A DNA stretch of 53,129 nucleotides from CAIKZJ01 sp964626015 (GCA_964626015.1 CAZVCC010000017.1:1-53129), one strand, 5' to 3'. Positions 36,511-46,194 are shown, counted from the first letter of the stretch. Notes: generated by a model not told the origin, from the letters alone. Numbers and translations are program-made.

Positions 36511-38667
36511 ATGATTACAAGACAAAAAGCTTCACATGGTACAGGCATTATGAATAAGATGCGCGATAAGATGCCTTATATTATCGTTTTTCTCATCATC
36601 GCTTTTGTCGGTCTTATTGTTTTTGAATGGGGTATGAACTACGTCGGTATGAGAGGCGGAGATATGGTTATCTTCGGTAGTGTAAACGGTGAAGAAATTA
36701 CTTATCAGGAATATGAACAGGCTCTACAGCAGCAGATCGAAATGATGAGACAGCAAAATGGAGGCAAAGACGTTGATGATGCCACACTCGAACAGATTAA
36801 AGAACAGGTATGGAATCAACTCGTTCAGCAAAAACTTACTAAACAGGAAATCGATGGACTCGGTATCACAGTCTCCGATAACGAAATACTCGACTTTATT
36901 TACAACCGTCCTGACCAGCTCCCCGAAGCAATTAGTCGTAACTTCATAGATTCAACAGGTGTCTTTAATATGGAATTCTACCAGCAGGCTCTCGGTATGA
37001 AAACTAAAGAAGCTACTCAGTTCTGGAATCAGGTCGAAATCTATATGCGCGAAGTTCTCTTATCAGATAAACTTCAAAACTATATCACTGCTTCTGTAAT
37101 CGTTCCGGAAGAAGATGTCATTCAGAAATATAAAGATGATAATATTAAAGCAAGTTTTAAATATGCTTTCCTCGATGTTAATTCTGTCACCGATACTATG
37201 CAGTTTCAGGTTAACGAGGAAGAACTCAAAGATTATTTTAATAAACATAAAGATGAGTTCAAACAGGAAGAAGCAGTTAAGTTCAAGTATGTTGTGTTCT
37301 CCGACGCTCCTACAGTCGATGATACTAACTCCGTAAGGAAACAAATGGAATTTTTGGTTAAGGATATGAAGAACTCCAAGATGGAAGATTCTTCTTTGAT
37401 TAAACTTGTAAATGACAATTCAACCGTTCCTTTTAAAGCGGATTTCCAGAAACCAAACGCTCTGGGAGCTGCCGGAAGGAATGCGCTGAACTTTCTCTTT
37501 AATGCTAAAACTGATGAAGTTTCAGATATTATAATCGATCAGGACGGATATAAAGTTATAAAAATGCTCGAATCAAAAGACGGTGATGAATCTTTCGTTA
37601 ACGCTTCGCACATTCTTATAAACTTCGGTACAGATACAGCAGCTGCAAAGAAACAGGCAGAAGATATTCTTAAACGTGCAAAGAGCGGTGAAGATTTTGC
37701 TAAGCTTGCATTTGAACTTTCACAGGACCCTTCTGCTAAGCAGAATAGCGGCGACCTCGGCTGGTTTACTAAAGGTGCTATGGTAAAGGAATTTGAAGAT
37801 GCTGCTTTAAATGGTTCAGTTGGAAGTATTATTGGTCCTATTAAAACTCAATTCGGTTTCCATATTATTTACATTAAAAATAAATCCAGCAAAGAATTTA
37901 AGTTTGCTGAAATTAGAAAACCCGTTACTGCCGGACAAAGAACAAAAGATATTGCCAGGAAAAAAGCACAGGAGTTTATGGCAGACGTCGAAAACGGTGC
38001 TATACTCGACTCTCTCGCAAAGAATATGACTATTCCCGTGTACTCGACTCCCGAAATCTCTAAAGGCGGTTTTGTTCCGGGTGCCGGTCAGAACAAGAAT
38101 ATTATTGAGTTCGGTCTTGCAAACAAGAAATCAAAACTCTATGGTCCGACGAAGATTCAGGGCGGATACGGCGTGTACATGATTACCGATAAAATATCAG
38201 AAGGCACAAAGAATTTTGACTCTGTTAAAGTAACTCTCATCAAACCTAAAGTCGCTCAAATTAAGAAATTTGGATACTTGCAAAAGATTGCAGGAGATAT
38301 TCGCTCTAAGATTTCAGGCGGCGATATACTCGGACTGCAGACTATGTTCCCGCAATATTCATTCGGTACTGCCGACAGCGTATCTATGGCAAAGCCGGAC
38401 GCTAAACTCGGAATCGATTACCCGCTTTATAATGCCATCTTCTCTATGAAACCCGGTGATATTACTAACCCGATTAAAGGTACTCGAGGTTATTACATAG
38501 CTGTTCTCAATTGGATAACTCCTTTTGACCAGAATGACTACGTCGTAAAAGCAGCCGATTTACGCAAGCAGCTCCTTACCAATAAGAAGCAGCAGGCGGT
38601 TCAGGAATGGATGACTAACCTCACCAACAACGCTAAGATTGTTGACAACAGAGACAAGTATCTGTAA
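36511..38667 (+). CDS. PpiD-like periplasmic chaperone with parvulin-type PPIase domain
   Basis: A 718-residue protein with one N-terminal membrane anchor (about residues 22-42), a SurA_N/PpiD_N-like helical segment (about 48-190), and a complete parvulin domain at about 363-456 (NASHILINFGTD, KSGEDFAKLAFELSQDPSAK, GDLGWFTKGAMVKEFEDAAL, FGFHIIYI). A long C-terminal region follows with a second, weaker rotamase-like segment (TKIQGGYGVYMITDK). PpiD proteins assist folding of exported proteins at the outer face of the inner membrane. It is a single gene with a clear ribosome site and a terminator. Confidence 0.92.
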   Translation: MITRQKASHGTGIMNKMRDKMPYIIVFLIIAFVGLIVFEWGMNYVGMRGGDMVIFGSVNGEEITYQEYEQALQQQIEMMRQQNGGKDVDDATLEQIKEQVWNQLVQQKLTKQEIDGLGITVSDNEILDFIYNRPDQLPEAISRNFIDSTGVFNMEFYQQALGMKTKEATQFWNQVEIYMREVLLSDKLQNYITASVIVPEEDVIQKYKDDNIKASFKYAFLDVNSVTDTMQFQVNEEELKDYFNKHKDEFKQEEAVKFKYVVFSDAPTVDDTNSVRKQMEFLVKDMKNSKMEDSSLIKLVNDNSTVPFKADFQKPNALGAAGRNALNFLFNAKTDEVSDIIIDQDGYKVIKMLESKDGDESFVNASHILINFGTDTAAAKKQAEDILKRAKSGEDFAKLAFELSQDPSAKQNSGDLGWFTKGAMVKEFEDAALNGSVGSIIGPIKTQFGFHIIYIKNKSSKEFKFAEIRKPVTAGQRTKDIARKKAQEFMADVENGAILDSLAKNMTIPVYSTPEISKGGFVPGAGQNKNIIEFGLANKKSKLYGPTKIQGGYGVYMITDKISEGTKNFDSVKVTLIKPKVAQIKKFGYLQKIAGDIRSKISGGDILGLQTMFPQYSFGTADSVSMAKPDAKLGIDYPLYNAIFSMKPGDITNPIKGTRGYYIAVLNWITPFDQNDYVVKAADLRKQLLTNKKQQAVQEWMTNLTNNAKIVDNRDKYL

Positions 38668-38693
38668 ACAATAATAAAATTCAAGTATAAATA

Positions 38694-38720
38694 AAAAGCC
38701 CCTCATTCGAGGGGCTTTTT
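38694..38720. terminator. Rho-independent terminator between convergent genes
   Basis: Stem aaaaagcccctc / gaggggcttttt with a short loop (attc). It serves the PpiD-like gene and, in reverse, the lipoprotein gene. Confidence 0.92.
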
Positions 38721-38722
38721 AT

Positions 38723-39610
38723 TTACTTATATCTATACTCCCAAATGTAAATAATGTTTTCAATTAAATCCTCAAACTTTATATTCATTAACAATCCATC
38801 CTTATACGTATAGAATTTCTTAAGTTTTATATCTCTGGAATCCCTTAATTCTTCAATCAACTTATTTCCTTCGTAAGCAAACTTATTATAACTCAATATA
38901 TTTCCGCTGTTATCCTTCGTTTGTTCTTCAATAACATTAGAGTTTTCATCATACGAATAATTGGTAATCGTCTTTTGCTCATTAGACATTATAATCCTCT
39001 CTTCAATCATCCTCCCTTTAGAATCATAAGTATATTCATATTTTTGCTCAACTTCTCCCTTAGAATTAAACTTTAATTCCTCGATTAACTTTCTTTGGCT
39101 GTTAAGCTTAAATATAGATTTACTCATTAAAGTACCATCGGCAGAATAGTTAATTACTTCTCCGCTTTCATAATTTCCGAATTCATATACTTCATCAAGA
39201 GCTTTAACATTACCGAAGTATAATTCTCTCTTTGAAATAAATCCCTCATTATTGTATGTGTAAAGCGTTTTCCCTGCAGGCTGTCCCGCCTTATCCGTAA
39301 TTTCCCTGAACAGAATGTTACCGTCATACTTAACAACTGTTCTGTACTCGGATAAAGCATCGAATTCTGTAACTAAGCTTTTATCGTTACTTATCGTTAT
39401 TCTATAAACCAGCGAAGTGTCGTTCTCTTCTTCTGTATCGCTTATATCAATCCGGAATATCTGAATATCTGAAAATCCGGAGTTTACATACCCTGCAATT
39501 TTCTCTTTCTCACTTTTTTCCGATTCAAAGAGCATCTTTATTTGTGCATTTGAAATACAGGATGACAAACTTATTATTATCATTAATACGATTACATTAA
39601 TGTTTTTCAT
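38723..39610 (-). CDS. Lipoprotein with YD/toxin-wedge-like strand repeats
   Basis: A 295-residue protein with a signal peptide ending in a lipobox (SLSSC, Cys18). The mature part has regularly spaced short repeats: YTYNNEGFISKREL, NYSADGTLMSKSIF, KFNSKGEVEQKYEYTYDSKG, NYSYDENSNVIEEQ. They resemble RHS/YD or MORN-like beta repeats. It probably lies in the outer or inner membrane facing the periplasm. No enzyme motif is seen. It is divergent from the next gene with only about 30-50 bases between the starts. Confidence 0.7.
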   Translation of the reverse strand: MKNINVIVLMIIISLSSCISNAQIKMLFESEKSEKEKIAGYVNSGFSDIQIFRIDISDTEEENDTSLVYRITISNDKSLVTEFDALSEYRTVVKYDGNILFREITDKAGQPAGKTLYTYNNEGFISKRELYFGNVKALDEVYEFGNYESGEVINYSADGTLMSKSIFKLNSQRKLIEELKFNSKGEVEQKYEYTYDSKGRMIEERIIMSNEQKTITNYSYDENSNVIEEQTKDNSGNILSYNKFAYEGNKLIEELRDSRDIKLKKFYTYKDGLLMNIKFEDLIENIIYIWEYRYK

Positions 39611-39640
39611 GGTATTTTATTTCTAATTATTCCAAATTAA

Positions 39641-40606
39641 ATGTCTAAAAACAAAAATTTTATGAACATAATAACAAAATTACTCGGCATTAAATATCCA
39701 ATTATACAGGCGGGTATGGTATGGTGCAGCGGCTGGAAACTCGCTTCTGCAGTGAGCAATGCAGGTGCACTTGGATTGATTGGTGCGGGTTCTATGCATC
39801 CGGAAACTCTTGAAGAGCATATAATAAAATGCAAAGCTAATACTGACAAACCCTTTGGAGTTAACATTCCCCTGCTTTATTCTCAAATCGATGATATTAT
39901 TGATATCATAATTAGGGAAAATGTAAAGATTGTTTTTACGTCGGCTGGTAGTCCGAAAAAATACACATCGTTGTTCAAGGAAAAAGGAATTACCGTCGTA
40001 CATGTTGTCGCACGTGCAAAGTTTGCTGTAAAATGTCAGGAAGCAGGTGTAGATGCTGTTGTTGCAGAAGGATTCGAAGCAGGAGGACATAATGGTATTG
40101 AAGAAACTACAACGATGGCACTGATACCCTCAGTTAGAAATGCTGTCACTATTCCTGTAATAGCTGCAGGAGGAATTGCAACAGGGTCTTCAATGCTTGC
40201 TGCTTTTGCACTCGGGGCTGACGGTGTGCAGATTGGCACTCGTTTCGCTGCATCAGTTGAATCATCTGCTCACGAAAACTTTAAAAAGATGATTGTAAAT
40301 TCCTCAGAGGGGGACACAAAACTAATGATGAAAAAAGTAGTTCCTGTGAGACTTCTGAAAAATAAATTCTTCGAGGTAATTCAAAAAGCAGAAGACTCTT
40401 GCGTCTCTAAAGAGGGTTTAATAGCACTCCTTGGTAAAGGAAAGGCTAAAAAAGGCATGTTTGAAGGTGACCTTGAAAACGGCGAACTCGAGATAGGACA
40501 GGTATCAGCACTCGTTAATGATATTAAACCAGCTGGTGAGATAGTAAATGAAATAATTAAGGAATTTAACGATAGGTTAAATATTCTTTCAGAATATAAA
40601 AAATGA
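39641..40606 (+). CDS. Nitronate monooxygenase / FabK-type FMN enzyme
   Basis: A TIM-barrel flavoenzyme, up to 321 residues. The family start LLGIKYPIIQAGMVWCSG, the AEGFEAGGHNG segment, and the phosphate-binding IAAGGIATGSSMLAAFALGA followed by VQIGTRF are clear. Relatives are either 2-nitropropane dioxygenases that detoxify nitronates or FabK enoyl-ACP reductases; the sequence alone does not decide. The frame opens at 39641, but ATG 39662 (MNIITKLLG) is the start most relatives use. The stop codon lies within the terminator hairpin. Confidence 0.88.
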   Translation: MSKNKNFMNIITKLLGIKYPIIQAGMVWCSGWKLASAVSNAGALGLIGAGSMHPETLEEHIIKCKANTDKPFGVNIPLLYSQIDDIIDIIIRENVKIVFTSAGSPKKYTSLFKEKGITVVHVVARAKFAVKCQEAGVDAVVAEGFEAGGHNGIEETTTMALIPSVRNAVTIPVIAAGGIATGSSMLAAFALGADGVQIGTRFAASVESSAHENFKKMIVNSSEGDTKLMMKKVVPVRLLKNKFFEVIQKAEDSCVSKEGLIALLGKGKAKKGMFEGDLENGELEIGQVSALVNDIKPAGEIVNEIIKEFNDRLNILSEYKK

Positions 40607-40628
40607 GCCTGATTATTAATTCAGGCTC
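40605..40628. terminator. Terminator overlapping the stop codon of the FMN enzyme gene
   Basis: Stem gagcctga / tcaggctc with an eight-base loop, followed by six A and preceded by A-rich sequence. The first bases of the hairpin are the end of the TGA stop. It lies between convergent genes. Confidence 0.85.
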
Positions 40629-40643
40629 AAAAAAGTATATACT

Positions 40644-41003
40644 TTAAGAAAATAAAGGTGTGTTGTCTATGTATATGAGATACTTTTCTATCAAATCATC
40701 TTTCATGTAGAATATATTACAGAAGTTAACGTTAACCTGTTTTCCGTCAGTTCTCGTATAAAGCACTTCACCCTGCCAGATTACGTTTTCTCCCTGTTCC
40801 CAGAAGTTTACAACTTTATGCTGACTCCCTTTTATCATATTAAAGAATGCTGCCACATATTCTGCAACATTTTTTCTTCCTTTAACTTCGTCAGCATTTC
40901 CGAATTTAAATATACCATCTTCCGTCAATAAATTAGCAAATCCTGCAGAATCTTTTGCATCAATTACATCACCAATTTTTTCAAGCCATTCTTTTCTGTC
41001 CAT
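40644..41003 (-). CDS. SnoaL-like / NTF2-fold protein
   Basis: A 119-residue cone-shaped alpha+beta protein: helix pair DVIDAKDSAGFANLLTEDGI followed by FKFGNADEVKGRKNVAEYVA and paired strands (VNFWEQGENVIWQGEVLY). The C-terminal IYIDNTPLF is typical of SnoaL-like proteins that bind small molecules or modify polyketide-type rings. It is likely a soluble cytoplasmic protein. No ligand can be assigned. Neighbours on the same strand are unrelated small genes. Confidence 0.75.
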   Translation of the reverse strand: MDRKEWLEKIGDVIDAKDSAGFANLLTEDGIFKFGNADEVKGRKNVAEYVAAFFNMIKGSQHKVVNFWEQGENVIWQGEVLYTRTDGKQVNVNFCNIFYMKDDLIEKYLIYIDNTPLFS

Positions 41004-41043
41004 GTATAGTTATATTTTAGTTTAATATGAATAAAAACATAAT

Positions 41044-41520
41044 TTATTCAGCATAAATTCCCTTACCTAAAGTAAGAACTCTCTCTTCAAGAATCTTCAC
41101 TCTTTTTCTTAAACTAAGATACGACGTAATTGTATGTATTATTACAGTCATTAATAAAATCAATATTCCAAGAATAAGCATTATCCCCCTGATTATGTAT
41201 GAAACGGCCGCAATGATAGGTTCATACACAATAACGCTGATATAATTATGCTTTTTAAATTCCAAGGGTTTTTGTTCGTCGTCTCCGAATGTTAAAAAAT
41301 TCTTTAATCTCTCCAGTCTGTACATTAATAAATTCATGTTGTAGAATGATACGTCAATTTGTGCGTCCAGAGAGTCTATCTTTGCTTTGTCAATACCAAC
41401 TGACTGCACAACTTCACTTGAAAACATCTCTACAATCGGTTCTGATATAGTACTGCCAAACAACGAAATAGCAATCAGAAATACTGAGATTAAATAGAAT
41501 AAGTTTATCAGAATTTTCAT
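41044..41520 (-). CDS. Small membrane protein of unknown function
   Basis: A 158-residue protein with an N-terminal hydrophobic helix (about residues 4-22), a polar middle part (DKAKIDSLDAQIDVSFYNMN), and a strong membrane helix pair or single helix at about 100-130 (YIIRGIMLILGILILLMTVI). A short basic coiled-coil tail (LRKRVKILEERVLTLG) follows. It is not recognised. Possibly co-transcribed with the SnoaL-like gene 40 bases downstream and the DUF6051-like gene 39 bases upstream. Confidence 0.65.
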   Translation of the reverse strand: MKILINLFYLISVFLIAISLFGSTISEPIVEMFSSEVVQSVGIDKAKIDSLDAQIDVSFYNMNLLMYRLERLKNFLTFGDDEQKPLEFKKHNYISVIVYEPIIAAVSYIIRGIMLILGILILLMTVIIHTITSYLSLRKRVKILEERVLTLGKGIYAE

Positions 41521-41559
41521 ATCGAATATTAAGATATTATTTTTGTTTATAATTTATAT

Positions 41560-42765
41560 TTATTGCAGCCATTTAGATGCCTCAGAAAACACATTCTCAA
41601 AGCACTCATTCACTTCCTCTTTTATCTTTTCATTTAGCGGAAAAGGAGAGATATGATTATAATCAAACGGGAAATGCATTTCCTTAATTCTTACTTTTAA
41701 TCCTTCAGTATTTAACGTTTCGCTAACTGATTTAGGCGGCATCACTTCATCGCTTGTCAATGGGATTGCGAGTATTTGATTCTCAAACTTCTTAAGCTTC
41801 TTTGCACGCAATTCTGCAAATCTATGTTTATTAAGCAATGACCTGAACACCATACCATCGCTTTCATTTTCACTGAAATATCTTTGAAGTATTTTATCTG
41901 ATTTAATATTATCCTCAAAGTTTTTCGGATAATATGCTGTCATTATTTCTTCTGCTGCACTGTCGTAGATATACTTTGATGCAGGAAACATCAAATCCAT
42001 AGTAGGTCCTCCGCAGAATAACACAATTCCGGAATCAGCAAATAAATCCTCTCTTGCCATAATAAGTACTTCAATCAGGAATGCTCCGATGGAATAACCG
42101 AACAACGATATTCTGCAGTCTTTATTAATCTCTTCAAACCCTCCGTTCCGTAAGCTAGAAATGAGATTTTGGACATCGTTGAAAGTTCTTAAACCTGAAA
42201 GGAAGAATAGTTCAGGATTGAACTGCAGCCGTGTGCTTATTGCAGCATTAACGAACGAATACTCCTGTGAGTTAAATTTGGATTTCCTTTCTTTTGCAAG
42301 AGAATTCATAGTTCTTGAATCACTCCATTTTAATGGTCTGCGGTTAATATGATGGGATATCGGAAACATTAGAACTGCCTGCCCTGTCAGCTCGACAAGT
42401 CTTTTTGCCCACGTATGATATTTATCCCAGCTGCTTTCATTTAATCCATGAAACAAAATAATAAGCTTATCATGCTTATGTTTATTACTATACAATGGAA
42501 ATATAAACTTTCTGTCGCATTCGATTGCCTCTGATGAATTCTCAAGAAAGGATTCAGTCAGGGGTGCTACTTCATTTAATAGTAAGAGATTTCTATTTAC
42601 AGAGTTAATTAATTCATTTGAGTCGGGATAGTATTCGTTATCGACTGAAGTGAAACTGTAATTCCTGATTGATGTTTCACTTCCGGGAATTGATATAATC
42701 TCCTTACACTCAGTATAAATTTCTTTTAAGTTATTATAATCTTCAAGATAGCCCATATTGAACAT
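41560..42765 (-). CDS. Alpha/beta-hydrolase-like protein (DUF6051-like)
   Basis: A 401-residue protein with an alpha/beta-hydrolase core: ILFHGLNESSWDKYHTWAKR near 102-122 (oxyanion region), the nucleophile elbow LFGYSIGAF near 222, and a late acidic segment (IPLTSDEVMPPKSV) followed by HFPFDYNHISPFP, where a catalytic histidine can lie. No signal peptide is present. I connect this layout to DUF6051 proteins of Bacteroidota from memory. Substrate unknown, perhaps an ester. It is divergent from the SRPBCC gene with 48 bases between starts. Confidence 0.75.
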   Translation of the reverse strand: MFNMGYLEDYNNLKEIYTECKEIISIPGSETSIRNYSFTSVDNEYYPDSNELINSVNRNLLLLNEVAPLTESFLENSSEAIECDRKFIFPLYSNKHKHDKLIILFHGLNESSWDKYHTWAKRLVELTGQAVLMFPISHHINRRPLKWSDSRTMNSLAKERKSKFNSQEYSFVNAAISTRLQFNPELFFLSGLRTFNDVQNLISSLRNGGFEEINKDCRISLFGYSIGAFLIEVLIMAREDLFADSGIVLFCGGPTMDLMFPASKYIYDSAAEEIMTAYYPKNFEDNIKSDKILQRYFSENESDGMVFRSLLNKHRFAELRAKKLKKFENQILAIPLTSDEVMPPKSVSETLNTEGLKVRIKEMHFPFDYNHISPFPLNEKIKEEVNECFENVFSEASKWLQ

Positions 42766-42813
42766 TTTATTATTATTCTTTGTTCAAACTATCGAATTAA
42801 TAATACTTTTTAT

Positions 42814-43278
42814 ATGCATTTTTTGAAGACAGTTCAAAGACTCCCGATTGATTTGAAGACGGCTTGGGATTTCTTTTCATCGCCGGAAAACTTGAAGGTG
42901 ATTACTCCTCCGTATATGGGTTTTGAAGTCACCTCGGAATATCGTGAGAAGAAGATGTATCCGGGAATGATAATTACATACAAAGTTACACCATTGTTCA
43001 ATGTAGCAATGAACTGGGCTACTGAAATAACACACGTTAAAGAGCCGTATTATTTCGTGGATGAACAAAGGTTCGGACCTTATAAATTCTGGCATCATCA
43101 GCATAAGTTCTCCGAAATTGAAGGAGGTATTGAGATGTACGACATTCTTCATTACAAAGTAGGATTCGGCTTTATAGGAAAAGCAGCGAATTCATTACTT
43201 GTGAAGAATAAGCTAAAGGATATTTTCGATTTCAGGTACATGAAGCTCGAGGAGATATTCGGGAAAATGAAAGATTGA
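42814..43278 (+). CDS. SRPBCC-fold (START-like) ligand-binding protein
   Basis: A 154-residue protein: TVQRLPIDLKTAWDFFSSPE at the N-terminus, then LKVITPPYMGF, and a C-terminal long helix (VKNKLKDIFDFRYMKLEEIF). This is the usual order of the SRPBCC helix-grip fold seen in polyketide cyclase-like and cell-division-inhibitor-labelled proteins. It probably binds a hydrophobic ligand in the cytoplasm. No catalytic assignment is possible. About 92 bases separate it from the downstream transporter. Confidence 0.8.
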   Translation: MHFLKTVQRLPIDLKTAWDFFSSPENLKVITPPYMGFEVTSEYREKKMYPGMIITYKVTPLFNVAMNWATEITHVKEPYYFVDEQRFGPYKFWHHQHKFSEIEGGIEMYDILHYKVGFGFIGKAANSLLVKNKLKDIFDFRYMKLEEIFGKMKD

Positions 43279-43370
43279 TGCAAAATATTTACTGTTTATT
43301 ATGATATTCTTTTCATGTATTTTGCATGTGCATGAAAATGTATAATATTATATTACTTCTTAATTAACTT

Positions 43371-45434
43371 ATGGATACCGACTCACATATACTTAAGCCG
43401 TCTATGACGGCCAAAACTACCAAAGTTATTGTTCTTACCACCGTAATGTTCACCTTCATTTCATTCTGGCGTGCTGCTGCTGTTGTCATTGGCGATCTCG
43501 GCTCTACTGCTTATTATATGGGCGGCATTGCAGAGCAGTTTGTTGGTACTGTTGCACCTTATTTTATACTTGGCGTGATGATATTTGCATTCTGCGTGAT
43601 GGCACTGTATCTTGAATCATCGCCGCTCTTCACGCGCGGAGGCGTTTACAGAGTTGTTAAATCAACTCTTGGAGGATGGTTCGCCAAGGTTTCAGTTTCT
43701 GCTTTAGTATTTGATTATATTCTAACAGGACCTATCAGCAGTGTATCGGGAGGGCACTACCTTGCAGGACTTTTGAATGATACACTTAAAGTCTTTGGCA
43801 TAGATATACAATTCGACAGGAATATTTTATCAATGGTTGTGGCAATAGTTATAGTACTTTTCTTCTGGTGGGAGAACGTGAAAGGAATTGAAGAGTCATC
43901 TTCAAAAGCACTTAAGATATTCATAATTACAGCTATAATGGGTGCTTTGGTAATTGTATGGGGTATTGTGACATTGCTTTTGAAGGATGAGCCATTCTTT
44001 GCGCACTTTCCACCATTAGAGATTAATCTTTCGCATGAATCATACGGTTGGCTGAGTAATGCCGAGTGGGCAAAAACGATAGGATTAATAAGTATTCTTA
44101 TTGCATTCGGACATTCATTGCTCGCTCTGAGCGGTCTTGAGACGCTTGGACAGGTTTACAGGGAGGTTGAGTATCCTAAGCTTAAAAACTTTAAGAAAAC
44201 TGCGCTAATAATATTTCTTTTCAGCGTAACACTTACACCCGGTGTTTCTTTCCTAGGAACAATGCTGATACCCGATAATGTGAGACCCCAGTACATAGAC
44301 AATCTAATAGGTGGTATTGCAATGTTTCTAATCGGACCGCACTGGCTGAATTTGGTATTTCAGGCATTCGTTGTAATAGTTGGTGTATTGATACTTTCGG
44401 GTGCGGTAAATACATCCATAGTCGGTGCAAACAGTGTACTTAACAGAGTTGCCGAAGACAAGGTCCTTACGGAATGGTTTAGAAAGCCTCATAAGAAATA
44501 CGGGACAACATACAGATTGTTGAATCTAATTGCTTCATTTCAGGTATTAACGATTATCTTTTCACAGGGAAATATACTGCTGCTTGGTGAAGCTTACGCA
44601 TTCGGAGTTGTCTGGAGCCTTGTATTCATGGGATTCTCAATGATAGTACTGCGGTATAAGGATAAAAGAAAACGGGAATGGAAAGTACCGCTGAATTTTA
44701 GAATAGGAAAGACTGAAATACCATTCGGGTTATTACTGATATTCTTTGTCCTTTTCTTTGTTGGTGTAACAAATTTATTCACAAAGCCTATCGCGACTAT
44801 ATCGGGTGTGATATTTACATTAGCTTTCTTTGTAATGTTTGTTATTTCAGAGTTTATGAACAAAAGGAAGATAATGAAAGAAAAGAATCTCACGGAGTTA
44901 GAATTCAACAGCCACGAGAACATGAGAGTCCTTGAACATTTTAATCTTGACGATGAGTCGCAGATAACACCAGAAGCAATAGAAAGCGAGCTTCCTGACA
45001 AGATAATGGTTGCGGTACGCGACCCTAACAATCTGAATCATTTAAAGAAGATTATAACTGAAACGGATACAGAAAAGACCGACATAATTGTAATGATAGC
45101 AAGAGTATTCACGGATAAGATAAATACAGTAACGAGAAAGGAGTTGAAATCAGACGAGCTACACCTTTTCAGCGAGGTAGTTAACTTAGCCGAAAAGATT
45201 GGCAAGCCTGTAATCCCGGTAGTTGTTCCGACAAACAATGCATTCTTTTCTATTATGAATGTTGCTCATTCACTCGGGGTGCGTGAGGTTATAATAGGAC
45301 TATCAGCTAAGTATAAGCCGGACATTCAGCTGCAACAGCTTGCATTGCTTTGGGGTACGGTACATTCAGACGAAAATACACACATTAGAGTAAGAATTAT
45401 CACTGAAAATAAAGAACATACTATAGAATTGTAA
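43371..45434 (+). CDS. APC-superfamily amino-acid permease with C-terminal UspA-like domain
   Basis: A 687-residue protein with about twelve membrane helices in residues 25-510 and APC-type signatures (FISFWRAAAVVIGDLGSTAY, LTGPISSVSGGHYLAGLL, LIAFGHSLLALSGLETLGQV). A soluble C-terminal part at about 540-687 (DKIMVAVRDPNNLNHLKKII, then DIIVMIARVF and a glycine/serine-rich region EVIIGLSAKYKPD) resembles universal stress protein folds. Such fusions are thought to let the domain sense nucleotide or stress state; this is inference. The substrate is unknown, an amino acid or amine. A single gene. Confidence 0.88.
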   Translation: MDTDSHILKPSMTAKTTKVIVLTTVMFTFISFWRAAAVVIGDLGSTAYYMGGIAEQFVGTVAPYFILGVMIFAFCVMALYLESSPLFTRGGVYRVVKSTLGGWFAKVSVSALVFDYILTGPISSVSGGHYLAGLLNDTLKVFGIDIQFDRNILSMVVAIVIVLFFWWENVKGIEESSSKALKIFIITAIMGALVIVWGIVTLLLKDEPFFAHFPPLEINLSHESYGWLSNAEWAKTIGLISILIAFGHSLLALSGLETLGQVYREVEYPKLKNFKKTALIIFLFSVTLTPGVSFLGTMLIPDNVRPQYIDNLIGGIAMFLIGPHWLNLVFQAFVVIVGVLILSGAVNTSIVGANSVLNRVAEDKVLTEWFRKPHKKYGTTYRLLNLIASFQVLTIIFSQGNILLLGEAYAFGVVWSLVFMGFSMIVLRYKDKRKREWKVPLNFRIGKTEIPFGLLLIFFVLFFVGVTNLFTKPIATISGVIFTLAFFVMFVISEFMNKRKIMKEKNLTELEFNSHENMRVLEHFNLDDESQITPEAIESELPDKIMVAVRDPNNLNHLKKIITETDTEKTDIIVMIARVFTDKINTVTRKELKSDELHLFSEVVNLAEKIGKPVIPVVVPTNNAFFSIMNVAHSLGVREVIIGLSAKYKPDIQLQQLALLWGTVHSDENTHIRVRIITENKEHTIEL

Positions 45435-45452
45435 TTAGCTGGATTTGAATTA

Positions 45453-46088
45453 TTAGATATGGCTTAGGAAGACGAGAAGATTGCCTCTCTTCTTTTCAAT
45501 AATAATTTTCTTTGAAGATGAAACGTTTAATGTCCCTTCCCTAACACCAAATTCAAGGGTTTCATTATTGAGTTTGTACTTAAGTCCTTTTGTTGTTACA
45601 CCGTATGCAGCAGGGAAACCAAGAAAAGAAACTACCTTATTCTTCGCGTAATCCCTTTCGAGCTTTTTCTTTAGATAGAATACTTCAAATTTCCTGTCAA
45701 TAATCTTAATATCTAAAACCTTTGAGTATCTTTTCATAACGCTGAAATTGTTCATGGTATGGTCGGGTCTGCCGCTAATAGCACCAAATACAATCACATT
45801 TTCTAAATTGAACGCAACCACATACATCAAAGCTTTTTCAAAATCAGTAGTTTCCTGTTCCGTTATCTTCCGAATTTCAACTCCTTTTTTCCTGTAAAAA
45901 CTTAAATTTGAATTTGTAATTGAATCAAGGTCACCTAATATTATGTTAGGCAAGATTCTGTATTTTTTTGCAGTGTTAGCACCTCCGTCAGCACAAATAA
46001 TATAGTCACCTTTTTGATAGAATTTCCTGAATATTGCATTTGGAACTACATCACCATTAAGAATTATTATTGTGCGGATATTATTCAA
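45453..46088 (-). CDS. thiN: Thiamine pyrophosphokinase
   Basis: A 211-residue enzyme that makes thiamine diphosphate from thiamine and ATP. Family features are ILNGDVVPNAIF, YIICADGGANTAKKYRILPN, the metal site ILGDLDSI, and TTDFEKALMY followed by FGAISGRPDHTMNNF. Length and order match bacterial and archaeal ThiN/TPK. It is convergent with the permease gene (18 bases between stops). The tRNA gene lies 33 bases upstream on the same strand. No TPP riboswitch is seen ahead of it. Confidence 0.93.
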   Translation of the reverse strand: MNNIRTIIILNGDVVPNAIFRKFYQKGDYIICADGGANTAKKYRILPNIILGDLDSITNSNLSFYRKKGVEIRKITEQETTDFEKALMYVVAFNLENVIVFGAISGRPDHTMNNFSVMKRYSKVLDIKIIDRKFEVFYLKKKLERDYAKNKVVSFLGFPAAYGVTTKGLKYKLNNETLEFGVREGTLNVSSSKKIIIEKKRGNLLVFLSHI

Positions 46089-46121
46089 TATTAAGAAGTA
46101 ATTGAAGTTAAAATAGTTTAG

Positions 46122-46194
46122 TGGAGATTAGGGGAGTCGAACCCCTGGCCTTTTGAATGCCATTCAAACGCTCTACCAGCTGAGCTAAATCCCC
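46122..46194 (-). tRNA. tRNA-Ala (anticodon GGC)
   Basis: The minus strand reads GGGGATTTAGCTCAGCTGGT at the 5' end. A full cloverleaf forms: acceptor stem GGGGATT with AATCTCC, D arm with AGCTGGTA loop, anticodon stem TTTGA/TCAAA with loop ATGGCAT, and TTCGACT T-loop. The anticodon GGC reads GCC. The G3:U70 wobble pair, the main alanine identity element, is present. It is 73 bases long with discriminator A and no encoded CCA. Confidence 0.96.

Noticed and set aside
45453..46120. TPP riboswitch ahead of thiN
   Set aside because: Only 33 bases separate the gene from the tRNA and no THI-box motif is visible.
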